From Cheiracanthium punctorium (lineage: Eukaryota; Arthropoda; Arachnida; Araneae; Cheiracanthiidae), in contig JAWZYV010013161.1 of assembly GCA_038373885.1 (NCBI GenBank), forward strand, positions 1-64,000: a DNA stretch of 64,000 nt, read 5' to 3'. Positions 1-12,800 of this stretch are shown here, in pieces (within the stretch, counting starts at the first letter, position 1; every line of letters begins with the position of its first letter). A program made the position numbers and the translations under genes. The notes under the pieces were generated by a model that searched no databases, had not been told where the DNA came from, and saw only the letters and a list, made by a program, of their open reading frames with translations.

Positions 1-484
1 AATGCTATTACATAACAAGAGCATAGAGTATATTTAAAGTAAGATTGAAAAAAGATTAGAGTGTTTGAGGAATCGCAACTTTGAAAAGAAAACTAAGTTG
101 AAGAAAACCAAAATCTGATTTTCAAATTAATCACCTGGAATAGTAGCATCCAAAAACTTTAATAGTATGAAAAGGATGTTTTTACTCAAAAAATCTCCCA
201 AGTCACCTTAATTTTACATTAGAATTAAGAGTCGCCTTTTCAGTCACCGGTAGACACCCTGCACAATCTATGATTATGAATACTTATTGGCTCAAGATAT
301 CTGTTGCATGAGCCCGTATATTTTAGTGTGCTAGTAGTAGGGATGTAACAAACAATGATTTGGATACTTTTCTAATTTCATGTGACAATCCTCCCCTTTC
401 CCCCCCCCTCTTAAAATAATAAAACTGATGTTGCTACAGCACAGTAATTATCAAAAGCAAAGTAAAATGTCTCTCTGCTGTGCA
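1..484. other. left flank, no gene seen
   Basis: No coding exon is supported. The minus strand at about 215-265 has GCAGGGTGTCTACCGG followed by short stops, a motif style common at the ends of arthropod DNA transposons. I could not find a partner end, so it is only noted. Confidence 0.4.
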
Positions 485-517
485 TAGTGTTGACTCTAGA
501 TTAATTTGGCAGGGCGC

Positions 518-655
518 AGCGCCCGGCGGCCGTTTTGTTATCTTTTTAGCGCCTGGCGGCCTTTTTGTTATCTTTTTAGCGCCCGGCGGCCCTTTTGTCG
601 TCTTTTTAGCGCCGGGCGGCCCTTTTGTCGTCTTTTTAGCGCTGGGCGGCCATAT
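518..655 (+). repeat. 30 bp minisatellite, about 4.6 copies
   Basis: Repeats begin at 518, 548, 578, 608 and 638 (partial), each built on AGCGCCCGGCGGCCCTTTT plus a T-rich half. The period is a multiple of three, so it produces a repetitive open frame (APGGPFVVFL repeats) that should not be read as a protein. Copy B of the transposon has only about 1.5 units here, so the array expanded or contracted after the copies separated. Confidence 0.9.
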
Positions 656-1389
656 TTCTCTTCTTTCTGCGCTCTCCTGCTTTTACATTTTTATTATTAT
701 TAGTAAACAACCAGCACTTTTTATTTCCTACATACCATTTGCGGCCCATCACGATAATACGTTAATTAAAACGGTTACGATTGAGTACAATAATCTCATC
801 ATAAAAATAGGTTCGATTGAAAACGGTCCTTTCTTTCCCACAAATGTAATTTATTAAAATGCTTTTTTCAAATATTCTAGTCTTTCAGATCGAAATACTC
901 CTACTGCCCTTTTCTTTTTTTCTTTTGCACGAGCCGAACAGCCGAGTAACCTGAAAAGGCCCCTCTTGTATGTTTTGTTTTTGCTGACTCAAGCGAGAAG
1001 CCCGATCGGCAATTCACTTAGGAGTTGGGGGAAGAAAATACGGTTGGGAAATTCAAAATTTTCTCAAGTTATCTAAAAATTTCTGATTCCATCTGTCAAT
1101 CCTCAAATATCGGTGGCTACGTTTGATAAATATGTAGTTGCGAATTATCAAACAATCATTATACCAGAGTTCGTCGCCAGCTGTATATAATTATTGCTCT
1201 TCTCGATGTCTTTAATAGTTTCGCAACACTAGCAAGTCCCCCCCCCCTAAACGATTTGCTCTTTTTAATCGGCTTTCTTAGTACATATTATTCGTAATGT
1301 ATAACAGTTATTTACTAATCATATATAATTACAGATGATACAGAAAGAATGCCTTAGCAAAACGACGTTTTGCGATTCGAAAATTCGCG

Positions 1390-1610
1390 GGATTTGCTTG
1401 TTTGTTATGGCAAGCCTAGACAAGGGATATCTTCTAAGGGGGGGTGCCTTGGTTGGTGACTTTTTAAGGAGTTCTAATGTGTATTGACGCGTACATCTTG
1501 ATGAAACCGACCTAAACTCCAGACCGACAGTCGCGCGGGCGGGACCCGCCGAACGTGGGAACTTCAACACTTCAGCCGTGTACCATGTTCAGTGGCTTTA
1601 TCTACTCAAA
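1390..1610 (-). repeat. degenerate tRNA-derived SINE inside copy A
   Basis: Read on the minus strand it matches the plan of the SINE at 16060: a tRNA-like head with a damaged B-box, then a body with an ACTCCAGA/GAAACC-type stretch and the AGTCACCAACC region. The same relic sits at the equivalent place in copy B (about 30560-30760), so it was inserted before the two copies separated. Confidence 0.6.
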
Positions 1611-3771
1611 TCCATCTGAAAATCGAGGGATTTGCGACGTTTTGGGAATGCAGCAATTGAAACACATTATGCTTTTGCCAAAATCAGAGCATAATAATGA
1701 TCTTTTGCTTTAGCAATGTAGTGCTAGGGTTATTGGCGCCCGGTGCGGTCTTTCAGTTTACCGCCCCATTCTTTCTAAGTTTCAGCATTCTGCCCCCATT
1801 TCGGTCCTTTAGTTTTCCACTTTATTATTTCTAAGTGTCCTGCCGGCCACCATGTTTGTTTTTTTGCCGCCGGGGCGGACCCCCCCCCCACTTATTACGC
1901 CACAGTTTTAATTACATAAAAGTGGAGTAAATGCAGAATTTAGTAAATCAGACTATTGACAAGATTTGGTATTCTAAATATTCATATTATACACCTTCCG
2001 ATTTTAAAATTCTCAACATTTTAATGAATGAAGAAAGGAAAAAAAATAATAATAATAAAAGCAAAAGAAAACTAGTTCTGGAAAAGGATGTCTTCAGAAA
2101 ATAAATTGTGTCATAAGTTAACAGCTAGGTTATTCATAAAACAAACTGTCATCAATTTAAGCTTATTTTCAGTTGAAAAAAAAAAGAAAGAATTCTGGAA
2201 GGTTTATTAATAGATAATTTGTTTAAGCACTTTCGGCACCAGGATGTTGATTATTTTAATTATATTAAGCTGATTAAAAACATTTGATAGTTAAAATAAA
2301 TATTGATTAGTACTATTTTTATTTTAAAAAGATTAAAGCAAGGTTTAAGAAAGAAAATTTAGTGTTTTTAAAGAGACCTTTTTAAGTATGTTACAAGAAA
2401 TTAAAAATAAAGCTTTATGAAAAATAAATTATTGAAAATATTTTAAACTTTATTTCATACATACCTTTGGACAATTCTGTGAGTTAAAAAAATATTAATT
2501 TTATACCTGCTAAAAAACTTACATGTAGTAATTATTTTTATTTATTTTAAAGAAATAGTACTTTTTAAAAAACTTATATTCACTTTTCATGAATGAGCAA
2601 GCATTAAATTAGAAGTGAAAGAGGAATAACAAATATATTTCAGTGATTTGATTTGATATGGTGTTGTACATTCCAACCATAGGATGTATTACAAAATTTG
2701 CATGACTATGTCATTTTTTTCCAGCAATCTTCTGTGTTCTGAATTAAATTTCCCCAATTTCTGTAGTTATAAATTGATGGATGAGTTAAATTGTTTGATG
2801 CAATTTTAATAATGTCTAATAGTAATAAGGGTAACTTTGAAAATCTTTACTTGGTACTCATTCAATAATTATTGCGAACAAAAGAATTTAAATAAAATTA
2901 TGATTTATATTATTAAATTTTATACATCCTGCACTGCAGAAATTTTATTATTTTCATTACATGCTAAACACATCTATCCTAATCCACTTATACTGACAGT
3001 CCTTTTCTGTTTAAAAGTTTGTACCAATATAGGTGAAATATCATATGTGAATGTGATCCAGTAATTGAGGTCCAGTAGTGATAGTGTGATAAAATTGAGG
3101 AACAAAAATTAACAGTCCCTCAGCCTTCCCCTACTGCCTAACAAATCATGTCTGGCTAAAAGTTTCTGAAACCTTCTTCAATAAATGTACTATTCTTATA
3201 AATAATAAACATCTACATCACGTAATTTTGAGGAAAAAAAATAAGCAGAAAATTCAAAATTACTTAGATTAAAACTTTTTTTTTATTATTTTTTTTAATC
3301 AAAAACTTCTAGTTAATGTACAGATTTAATTGACATATTTATGTCATGTTTAGAGCAAACTATTATCAACATATCATTTTTCCTATTTTGCTTACACTTA
3401 CTTCTACTGGATATTTTATCCAAAAGAAAGGGGTGGGGGGACTAAGACAAATTGGAAAAAATCTTACTATGCATTTTAAGTCAGAACACATATTACAACT
3501 CTAAATGTTAAAGTTTCGGGGATCAGATCGTTTCAAACCAGTTTCTATATGTTATCTACCTGTACATTCTCGTGGAACCCCAAAGTGCCCTTTTTGAGAA
3601 CAGGGTGCCCCTTTTGAAAATTTCCCCCCCCCGGCGGCCCTTTTTTTCTAGAGTCAACACTAGTGCAGTAGTAATAATAGCATTATTGGGAGGGGAAGAT
3701 TGCCCCATGAAATTAGAAATTATCCATAGCAGTATCTTAGCCTTTAAAAATGAATCACTCACCATTCTTCC

Positions 3772-3860
3772 TCACCGTCTCTCATAAGGTGAGTTTCTTG
3801 ATCGCCTGTTTCTGCGAATGGGTCCTGGTTGTGGCAACGGTTCAGGAGATACTCCTCCAT
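3772..3860 (-). CDS. terminal exon 9, Arg-rich C-terminus and stop
   Basis: Acceptor TTTCTCCTTAG, then two bases complete an Asn codon, then GGVSPEPLPQPGPIRRNRRS, RNSPYERR and TGA. The stop overlaps a fair donor (G|GTGAGG at 3775), so the same bases could instead splice onward to an exon beyond the left part of the window, which would give a longer C-terminus. As drawn, the protein ends in a Pro- and Arg-rich tail. Only about 105 bp separate the stop codon from the end of transposon copy A, so the 3' UTR probably reads into it. Confidence 0.66.
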
Positions 3861-6800
3861 CTAAGGAGAAAGAAACTCATGCATCAGAATACCCAATCTA
3901 ATCATAGGACAAAAGCTTAGCAAAAACTAAAATTACTAACACATTGTACTGTAAAATGGAACTTTCTAACTATTTCTCGTAGTTTTATTTCATTTTATTA
4001 GGCTACTAGGTTCTTTGCATGGTAGGAAATGAATACTTGTTAATCATACCCTTAATGTAGGAAAACCTACACCAAGTTCAACAGACCCCGCCGCATGAGA
4101 GCTTCAAAAATCTTCTCCAGCTAATGCAACAGCTGCCTCCAGGAGGTATCTAAACAATCAAATAGGTGAGCAGGGCTCGAGTAAGAGTAGCAGGTAAGGA
4201 AGAAGAGTGAGGGGAATAAAGTACTAAGACCTTTATATTACACTGAATGATATAAAGATTAGAAGAATCAAAACATGTATGGAGACTTGCGTACTTATTG
4301 GATGGGCCACTCTTTCTAAATCCCGAACATGTACCTGCGCGATAGACAGTGCAGTATAAGAATCAAAGGTATGCGACTGGTCCATAGACAAGGGTAACAT
4401 GCAGCTTCACTTGATCTAGGAATACGGGGGTTGAAGGCAGACTAAACCTTAAAATTTGCCTGCAGACATTAGCTGAGCAGAATGGAACAGCCTTCACGCC
4501 TTGGGTGACTCTGCCAGGAGAATAGTCTCCCGACGTATGTCGCCTATTCTGCCCAATCGCCACAATACAAATAATACTTTCCTAAAATATGCTCCTAACT
4601 ACCTGTGACAAAATATTTCTTTACAACTAAACTTGCTTACACACTGCAGAAATAATTCTGGGAAAATCAGCACCAAATAATGAGTGATAGCCAAGCAAAT
4701 AGTTACATTTGATTGTAATTATTGTTACACAGACTAAACCTCATGAATGTTGGCAGCCATTCATCAAATGGCTATTAAAAAATTTTATTAACTGTTAAAA
4801 ATTTAGATGTTTTACTTTTTCCAATTCTCAGCTGCTGTGGAATGTGAGCACCTTTTTCACAGCAAACGAAGGATGAACATTTTTCATCTGAAACATGTGT
4901 ACTGATTATAAGCACACATTTATGATAGTTTTTTAAAGTTTCATTTATTTCACTATTTTACATTCACATTTATCAGTCAATCACTTTTGCTAATATTTCT
5001 TCCTTCAAATCGTGTAACTAAACACAAATAACAGGAAACTATTACATAGGTTCTTGTTTTTTTTTAATCCTTTTCAGCATGAGTTTTTTTGTATTGACAC
5101 GCCAACCATTATTTGCAACATTTCCCTGTAACGCCGAACAGCAGAACTCAGTTCCAGTTTTGCTAACCCTGTTTCTGATGTAGTTGCAGATAGAAAATTA
5201 AAAGCTATCCAGGCAGTGTAATGGCTAGCGCACCCTACTAACATCCTTTGGGCCCGGGTTCGACACCCGGCTTTGGGTGTGGATGTATAATTGTCAATTG
5301 TACTTTGTTATATAAAATTGAATTTGTACTTATGAACGTCTGAGACGACAGCCATAAAAGTGCTATAGATCTCGAAAAACTGTCTTTCAAACTCAAGAAA
5401 ATTAAAAATAACAGATTTGATTTTAACGGTTTTATTTTCATTTTGTGCATTCTCAAAATTTCACTACTGTAAACTTAAATGTCCTGCTTTCTAACTCTGA
5501 AGAAGTTTTAGAATTGGAGCTGGTATTCATACGCAATGATATACCGAAATCTTTATTTCAATGAGACAAATTATGCATCATGATGATCTACATTATTTTT
5601 CAACAGGAGATATAATCAGTACTTAATAGAAGACAGAATCAACTTACTTGACGGCATGCTATGAAATCCAGATGACGACGAATTGCTTGAGCTGCTTCCA
5701 GATGACGACGAATTGCTTGCTTCAGGATCTGTCGATTCCATACTCGTGAGAGTTGACGGTGTCCTAAGCTCTGACAACGATGAAGCAACTGATGGGCTGG
5801 GACTCGCGTCAGAATCAAAGGCATCTGCCAAAAAAGAAAAATAGTTTAGATTTTAAATTCTTTAACAAAGTTTTTCTTTAAAAAACAAATATAATATGCA
5901 CAACAGACAAGGAATTCATAAAAATGGTGATAGCAAACCATTCACAAAAATAACCAATCATGCCAAATGCATTGATTATAAAGCACTTTCAAACACAACT
6001 GTCCTTATTGCAACAAATTTAGCAGTGCAATGCCACCAAACTTGGCGAGGTACAACCTCAAGCACGCATAATCTAAGACCCTTTTAAAGAGCTTTAAGTA
6101 TTATTTACATCCTTTCAATGGAGTTACAATTACCAAAAGTAACTCCTTACCAAAAGTAAGGAGTTACAATTGTTTATAGACTTATTGAATTGTGCTTAAA
6201 ATGGATTAGTATCTCTAAACTGTCGTAGACCCTAATGTGTTGGATTTCTTTTGAGTAATCCTGTAAAAGAACTATACATGCTACAGATACTATTTTTGAT
6301 GAAGGGCTTTATTTTGTAATCTTTAATACCATATACTTGAATTTTGTTTTGCTTGAAATAACCGAATATCTCTAAAATAGGCTTCAAAGAATGACTACAC
6401 ATAGAGCATAATGCACTGGAGAATTCTTTGGGTGCTCCTCTAAAAAGACTATAAATGTTACATACACCATTTTCAAAAGGATACACACCAGAATACATAG
6501 GAAGAACATGCATCCATTCTGTAGTTATTGATGTATATTTAAAGGTAGTTAAAGCATGGGAAGATGAACAGACAAAAAAGCTGACACCTTTCAACCTTGT
6601 TGGAAAGTGTTAAAAACAATTTTATATGCTTCACTGTACAATAATTTCATCAAGCATAAGAAGTTCTATGTTTCATAAAAGCTACAAAAGGATTTATGAG
6701 GGACAAAGTTTCGTCCTGATGATACAATTTACATGTTTAAAGTTATGGACATACTATTTTTGAACACATTGAACAAACGTTGATCATTAAGATTTAAACC

Positions 6801-9800
6801 TTTGTATACTGCTGACTCGAATAAACAAACACTTTCGAATGACCTAACTGGACAAGGTTACATAAACAAAACCGCTGCAGACACACGATTTCCTATAAAT
6901 ATATTAATTTGCACACCTATTTCATGCACTCCATTTAAACTTATTTCATTGGGAAATGAGATAGGATCATAGGTGTCAAGTTTATTGTGAGAAAAAAGTA
7001 TACCTAAATAAAGAATGGTGGATAGATTTTGTCGTAAATGAACCTTCCCATATGCTACTCTGCTCATGCTGAGTAGTAAATAGATGCAACAAATAAAAAT
7101 CCTCAAAGAATAATAGTATTACCATTATGCATTCGTAAAATAGACACCCCCCCCCCTCCACCCAAAGAAAAAAAAATCTAAAAAGATAATCTAGTTCATA
7201 TCCAAAAAGGTGAAATGGATTTTAGATACAATTTATGATAGTTAAAAACAACTACTAACAGGTAGTTAAAACATTAAAATCAACAATGCTGTAACTTGTG
7301 CGAGGTTTATGCAGTCATTCTTTGCTCGTGTTTTCATTTTAATTAAATATCTATGCGTTAATAATTAAATGTCTATGTGTTAATAAGGAAAAGCACGAGT
7401 CATTTCAAATGTTTGGTCATTTTTAGACATCCTTTATGAAATTTAAAAGCAATAAAATTTTTATTCTCTTATGTTACACATGAATTCTATGAAATTTATG
7501 ATTTATTTTAAGTGAACCAAATGCAGGCAGGTACTTTAAAGGAGAGAATTTTGGACAAAAACAGCATAGGTAAAGAGGGTTCTATCTTACCGTCTCTCCA
7601 GAATCGAGGATCATACCACTGCCGCCTTCTCGATACAGCCAGGTGGAATCTGTTTGCGTTCAGTGTTACAATATCCGATGCACGTGCTCCGTATTTTTCA
7701 GTGCAGATGCAGTCCATCCAGAATGCCCGACGGAGCACCTGGTTAAAGGAAAACGATAAAGTATGTACCGATTATAAAAAAACACTTTCGAACAGCATTG
7801 TAAAACTACATACAAATATAGTAAGTGCAAACTGAAGATACAATATTTCAAAATCATTCAGATCAGAAGATTTCTTACTAAACATAAGATATATCACTAA
7901 GCTAGATAGGTTTCAATTTGAAAACAGGTTTAGCAACTGATTTGCAATATTTTACAAAAAATTATCAAACTTTGAGAGTTATGACTTCAAAGGCTTTAAC
8001 GAGCAATGTTCCCGCTCTGGGAACACCCAACTCTGACGTTTTGACTGTTGCCAGTCACGAAGAATAGATTGGATTTCTATAAAAATAGTTGCGGGTGACA
8101 TAGCTCCACGAGAATCCTTTACTTTTTAGCACGACATTTCCCGGCCCGTAAAAAAATTGTCACTATTATTTTTAACAGCACTAACATCTGCTGAAAAATG
8201 GAAGAATGCGAGAACGGCTGGATAGATGGCCCAATGCTGAAAAAGGGGCGGCCGTTGCTATCGCTTGACTTAACTACCAGCAAGATGGCGGACGATCGAA
8301 ACGTTCATCGCGTGCCACCGCTCTAGAGACCCTTTTTTTGGACGCACCTGGCTGTGCCGTACAGCCAGCTGCATCAAAAAAGGGTCACTCGATCTGTGGC
8401 ACGCGATGAACGTTTCGATCGTACGCCCTCTTGCTGATAGTTAAGTCAATCTATGGCAACGGCTGCCCTTTTTTCAGCATTGGGAAAGGGTTGCGCCAAA
8501 AAGGGTTAAGGTGACCTTGTTAAACTACCCCGTCATTTGCAAATGGGGTGGTTTGCTACTAAATAACACCGGCAGATCATGTTTTTTTTGGATCACGTAG
8601 GCTAACTGCATGAGAAGCTATCTTAAAATTTAAAATATCCTAGCTTTTTGGAGATACAACAAAATATCAAATAAAAGAACCAATCTAGAAGTAAAATTTT
8701 ATCAAATCACAAAAAATAATTCAGACAAATAATAGCATAAAATTAAATATGCAATTAATGACAAATAAAAAAAATTTCTTTGTACTTTATTAAAAATATT
8801 TATGAATTGCTTCTTTGTGTGAAATGGATCTCTTATGTTCTATGGACAGAATCCAACATCGTTAACTTGTACTCATTTTTCAAAGAGATTATTCTGTTTC
8901 ATAACACATAATAAATAGTTAAAGAAATTTTTTAAAATGTGTCAATGGGCAGAGGCAGATTTTTAAATAGGCTACCTATGCTATAGCATGTAGTGACAAA
9001 TTTTCGAAGCCTGCAGAATAGGTTGTATTTTTGTTCAGCCTGTAGGCAATCCATTTTTCAATCCATCTGTCAATGAGATTGTTTTCAAAACACAATCAAT
9101 GGGGAAAATGAAGACAAATAGTAACTGATGACTGCCATGTTGGGTGTTTTTCACAGGTTTATTTGCCATGAGAGGACAGCTGGCGTCACTGAATGCGTCG
9201 CTTAGAGCTACATATACGTCCTTCCCGGAATTTCCGGCCACAATTTGAGACCTCATTAGAAGGTGGAGGACTTCTGAATATTGGCACCCGGCTTGCGACA
9301 GTCGAGAGGACTTTCAGAACCGTGGATGGATTTAACGTGCGGGTATACCGCATTTACACGGTGCTCTTTAGTGGTAGCCGGTATCGAACCCACAACCGTC
9401 TGGTTGCGAGTCCAACTCCTTAACCACTGGGCTACCACGGCCTTCATAAAGAAGGCCAACAACACGCGGTGTTCCCAGATGGTCACCCAGTAAACTTAGT
9501 TTTACAGATGTCGATGAAGACAAAAACTGGGTCCCTTTTGCAGCCCCTTCACAAAATTACAATCGATTAAAACGGCCCGTCATTGGCATTTTACCCTACA
9601 TTTTAATCTGTTATCAATCATTTTAACAAAAGTTACTTTTTTGAAATTTCATACAAATTTTTAATAAAAGTTGAAATTCACAAAAATGGGGCCCAGTAAA
9701 AAATTCCTGGATGGATCCCTGTTTTGTTTTCTAACTATGGATAATGCACGAGTTACAGCCATAAGGTAGGAAAAAATATGTTCATTTTTCCTATTTTTTT

Positions 9801-12800
9801 CCCTATTATTCCCTATTTTTCCTATTATTTCCCATTTTTTCTTAATTTTCCTATTATTTTTTCCTACCTTGTTCAAGAGCATTTTTCAACAGAGGATCAA
9901 ATAAGTTAGTCCAATATGACAGCCAAATGTAATGTCCCTTGGATAATTTTCAATGAAAGTTTGATCATGTGCGCGAGCCATAAATGCTTCACTATTTTTG
10001 ACAAAGCACTATTTAATACACCTCAAAGCGCATTCATTCCGTTTTAATAGAAACAATCTTAAATATATTTTAAGGGGACAGTTTACCCCCAAAATTTGGT
10101 TAAAAAATCAATTTCCTTTTTTAAATATTAAATGAAAGCCTGTTAAACTCTAAATATTTTGACACCTTATTTTTAATTATACGCCAATAATATCACAAGA
10201 TATTGTAAAATTTATTCATACACTCGGAGCAATATCATTGGCAAAAAACTTTAAATGGCTTTTTCTCATTTGTTCATATTTTCTTCACTTCCATGTTTTA
10301 AAAATAAGTTTTGTTGTATTTGAGATAAAGAACTAAAATTTTTTTTGTACATATTCTTTATTGTATATCTGATAAATCGGCGCATGTAATTAGTCTTCAG
10401 TTCTTTTTTTTTTTCGGAAATTATATGAAGATACGTTATTTTTTTTTATTGTTTTACTCTATTTTTATCTGCAGAAAAATTATATTAAATGTTATATTAG
10501 ATGTATGTAAAAATCCACGCAGTCTTGTGTAACATATTTGAAAATCTTTAAAAATTGGACAAAAATCTTTATTTTTAAAAATTGGCAAACATTAAAAAAA
10601 TTACTTTTAAATTTTACTTAAAGGTGCAGTTTAAAAAGATTTATTATTTCAAAATATACTTTACTTGAACATTGAAATGCATTCCATTAATCATTTGTAC
10701 CTTTTTTAATGAAAAAAATATTGAAATGGCAAACTGTCCCCTTAAAGAGGGCGATAGAAATGGAAGTTGCTGCCAATTATCTATGCTAGGGATCTAGGCC
10801 GGGGGTGGGATTTCCCTCCGTAGGGGACTTTCTAAGGTGGTCCTAATCTATACTTAAGCGAAGTTTCGGAGAAAACAACGGAAAACTCCGAACAATTAGG
10901 ACGGCGGACACGACCTGGTTTCGAAGCAGGCACCTTCAGTCTCCCAGTTCAAAGCACTAGCGCTATGCCACTGGTGGGGCAAAAGGGGGTCATAAAACCA
11001 TAGAGGTAAAAGAATTATTTTGGGTAATTCTTCAAAATAAAAGTCGTGGTACATGACTTTCAATAGGCCTTAGTCCAGAGCAATAAAAAAAATTCACAGC
11101 AGTCCATTCCTACTTATGTCAGTTAGTACAATGACAGATGGATGGAAGCATAAATGAACTGAAATAAACACTTAAATTTTTGGAACTCTTAAAAACACTT
11201 ACTTGCAAGATGTCATTTCTGACCTCCTGTGAAGCAAAGCTTATTCTTAGATCTTGTGTATTACCATTGAAGCTGAGAAAACACGTCCTCTTTTAGCCAA
11301 ATCAATAACTATGAAAAAATCCTGTTGGACCTCTCCCACGAAAACCCTCTAGAAGGAAGAAAAAAAGAATCATGTTACTGTAGAAGAGTTTGTAAATAAA
11401 AAAACCAACATCTGGTTTCAGTTTTTTATATATTTTAAACCAAATATAAAAAGTTGATTTAAACTTTTAGCACTTTTAAAAACAGTTTTGTGGAACTTTA
11501 TTTAAACAGTTTTTATGTGAAAGTGAGATGAGCTATTTCAATAATATTAAGGTTTAGCAGTTTCTAAATACAAGACTGGTGGGTTTCAGTTTTAGGAAGC
11601 TTATTTTAGGTGCCCAATTTAGCAGCACTCATTTCAACCAAAAGTGCATGAGCTTATTGACAATGGGTGCGCTTTTGAGCACGACCTGAAACTGATATAA
11701 TAAAAATCTTTTGGACTGTCCTGTGGCCCTTACAGAACTAGTGAGTGTTTCAATTTATAAGAGGGAGATGTGCTAAACTACATGTTACACATTCTGAATA
11801 TAAAATAAGGGAGTGTAACATAGCAGGTCTTCATGGGGTGCACCCTAGGTAAGGCAAAATCTGCTGCAGTCTTGCCGCTTGCCAAAAGAGTCAAGAAATG
11901 CTGGCAAGCTAGAAGTTTCATGGCCTAGTAGCCAATGAATGCAGCAATGGATGAATCAATACAAAATTTCAGCATTTTATGGTTAATTGTACGAGTTATG
12001 AAAATACATACAGACATCACTCTTAAGCTACTCAAAATTAAACCGGAGATGTCCGAAAGGGATTGTTCATGTTTAATGTAGAAACTTCCACAAATTTATT
12101 CAAGGATATGTTGAAATCCATACTTTGAAATTCAAAGACAAATGTTTTTGAATTTGCAATCCTTCCTGCATGGAAGTTAAGAGCAATTGGGGACGACATT
12201 TTTTGAAAATTTAGGGACAAAAGTAAAAAATGCGTGACTTTCTACATCTTATTTCTTATAACTCAAACTGAAGATGAACATAATAATGGGATTCATAACA
12301 ACTCGGTACAAACGAGTTATGCTCAAAAATGTTCCGAGGTAAACCACTCAATTGCACAAATGCATTCAAAGTCTAAAAATCTGCATCATTTACCAGAGTG
12401 TCCACCCATGTCAGGAGGCAAACATGAAAGTCGTACTTCTTATGCATTATACATTCTTTGAATACAAGTAACATAGTCATTTTTTTAGTGGCATTAAGTA
12501 AAAATACATATAATTATATTAAAAAACTTGTTCATATTTTTAGTTCTCACATACATAACACTTATCGAATATGGAAACATTTCACGATGACCCAAATCAC
12601 TTTAGTTCCCTAGGGAAGCTATGACATGCAGTCACATCATTCAAGTAATAACGAGACTTCTAGGAAATAGTCTAATAGTAGATAAAGCTTGAAAAAGAAA
12701 GCGAAATAATGACAAAAACAAAACTCATCTTTTTTCCGATCATTAAATTAGATGCTAGAAGTAAAAGTCGCCGAATATTAGAAATGGTATTTTTCCCAAT

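Larger units (their letters stand above)
485..3662 (+). mobile_element. non-autonomous TIR transposon, copy A (3.18 kb)
   Basis: Ends are inverted: TAGTGTTGACTCTAGA on the left and its exact complement on the right. GTGCA occurs directly outside both ends (480-484 and 3663-3667), a 5 bp target-site duplication. A second copy of the whole element lies at 29674-32739 in the same orientation. No transposase frame is visible. The interior holds a 30 bp minisatellite near the left end, a SINE relic, GC-rich terminal patches and a long AT-rich core. The superfamily is not assigned: a 5 bp duplication is known for Transib, but the terminal bases do not fit that family. Confidence 0.85.
7739..11264 (-). 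other. intron between candidate exon 6 and exon 7
   Basis: Repeat-rich. It contains a fold-back element (7996-8509), a tRNA-like SINE (about 9264-9440), a dispersed repeat (9495-9720), a TTAA-bounded TIR element (10070-10745) and a SINE (10785-10982). Nothing coding was seen. Confidence 0.6.

Noticed and set aside
480..857. 125-codon open frame with APGGPFVVFL repeats
   Set aside because: The frame is open only because a 30 bp minisatellite in the transposon end is a multiple of three. The other copy of the element lacks the repeats.
4363..4563. Possible extra exon of the minus-strand gene
   Set aside because: No acceptor and donor pair fits the phase between exons 8 and 9, which already join in frame.
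9371..9438. Functional tRNA gene
   Set aside because: The acceptor stem and B-box are good, but the D and anticodon arms pair poorly and a SINE body follows.
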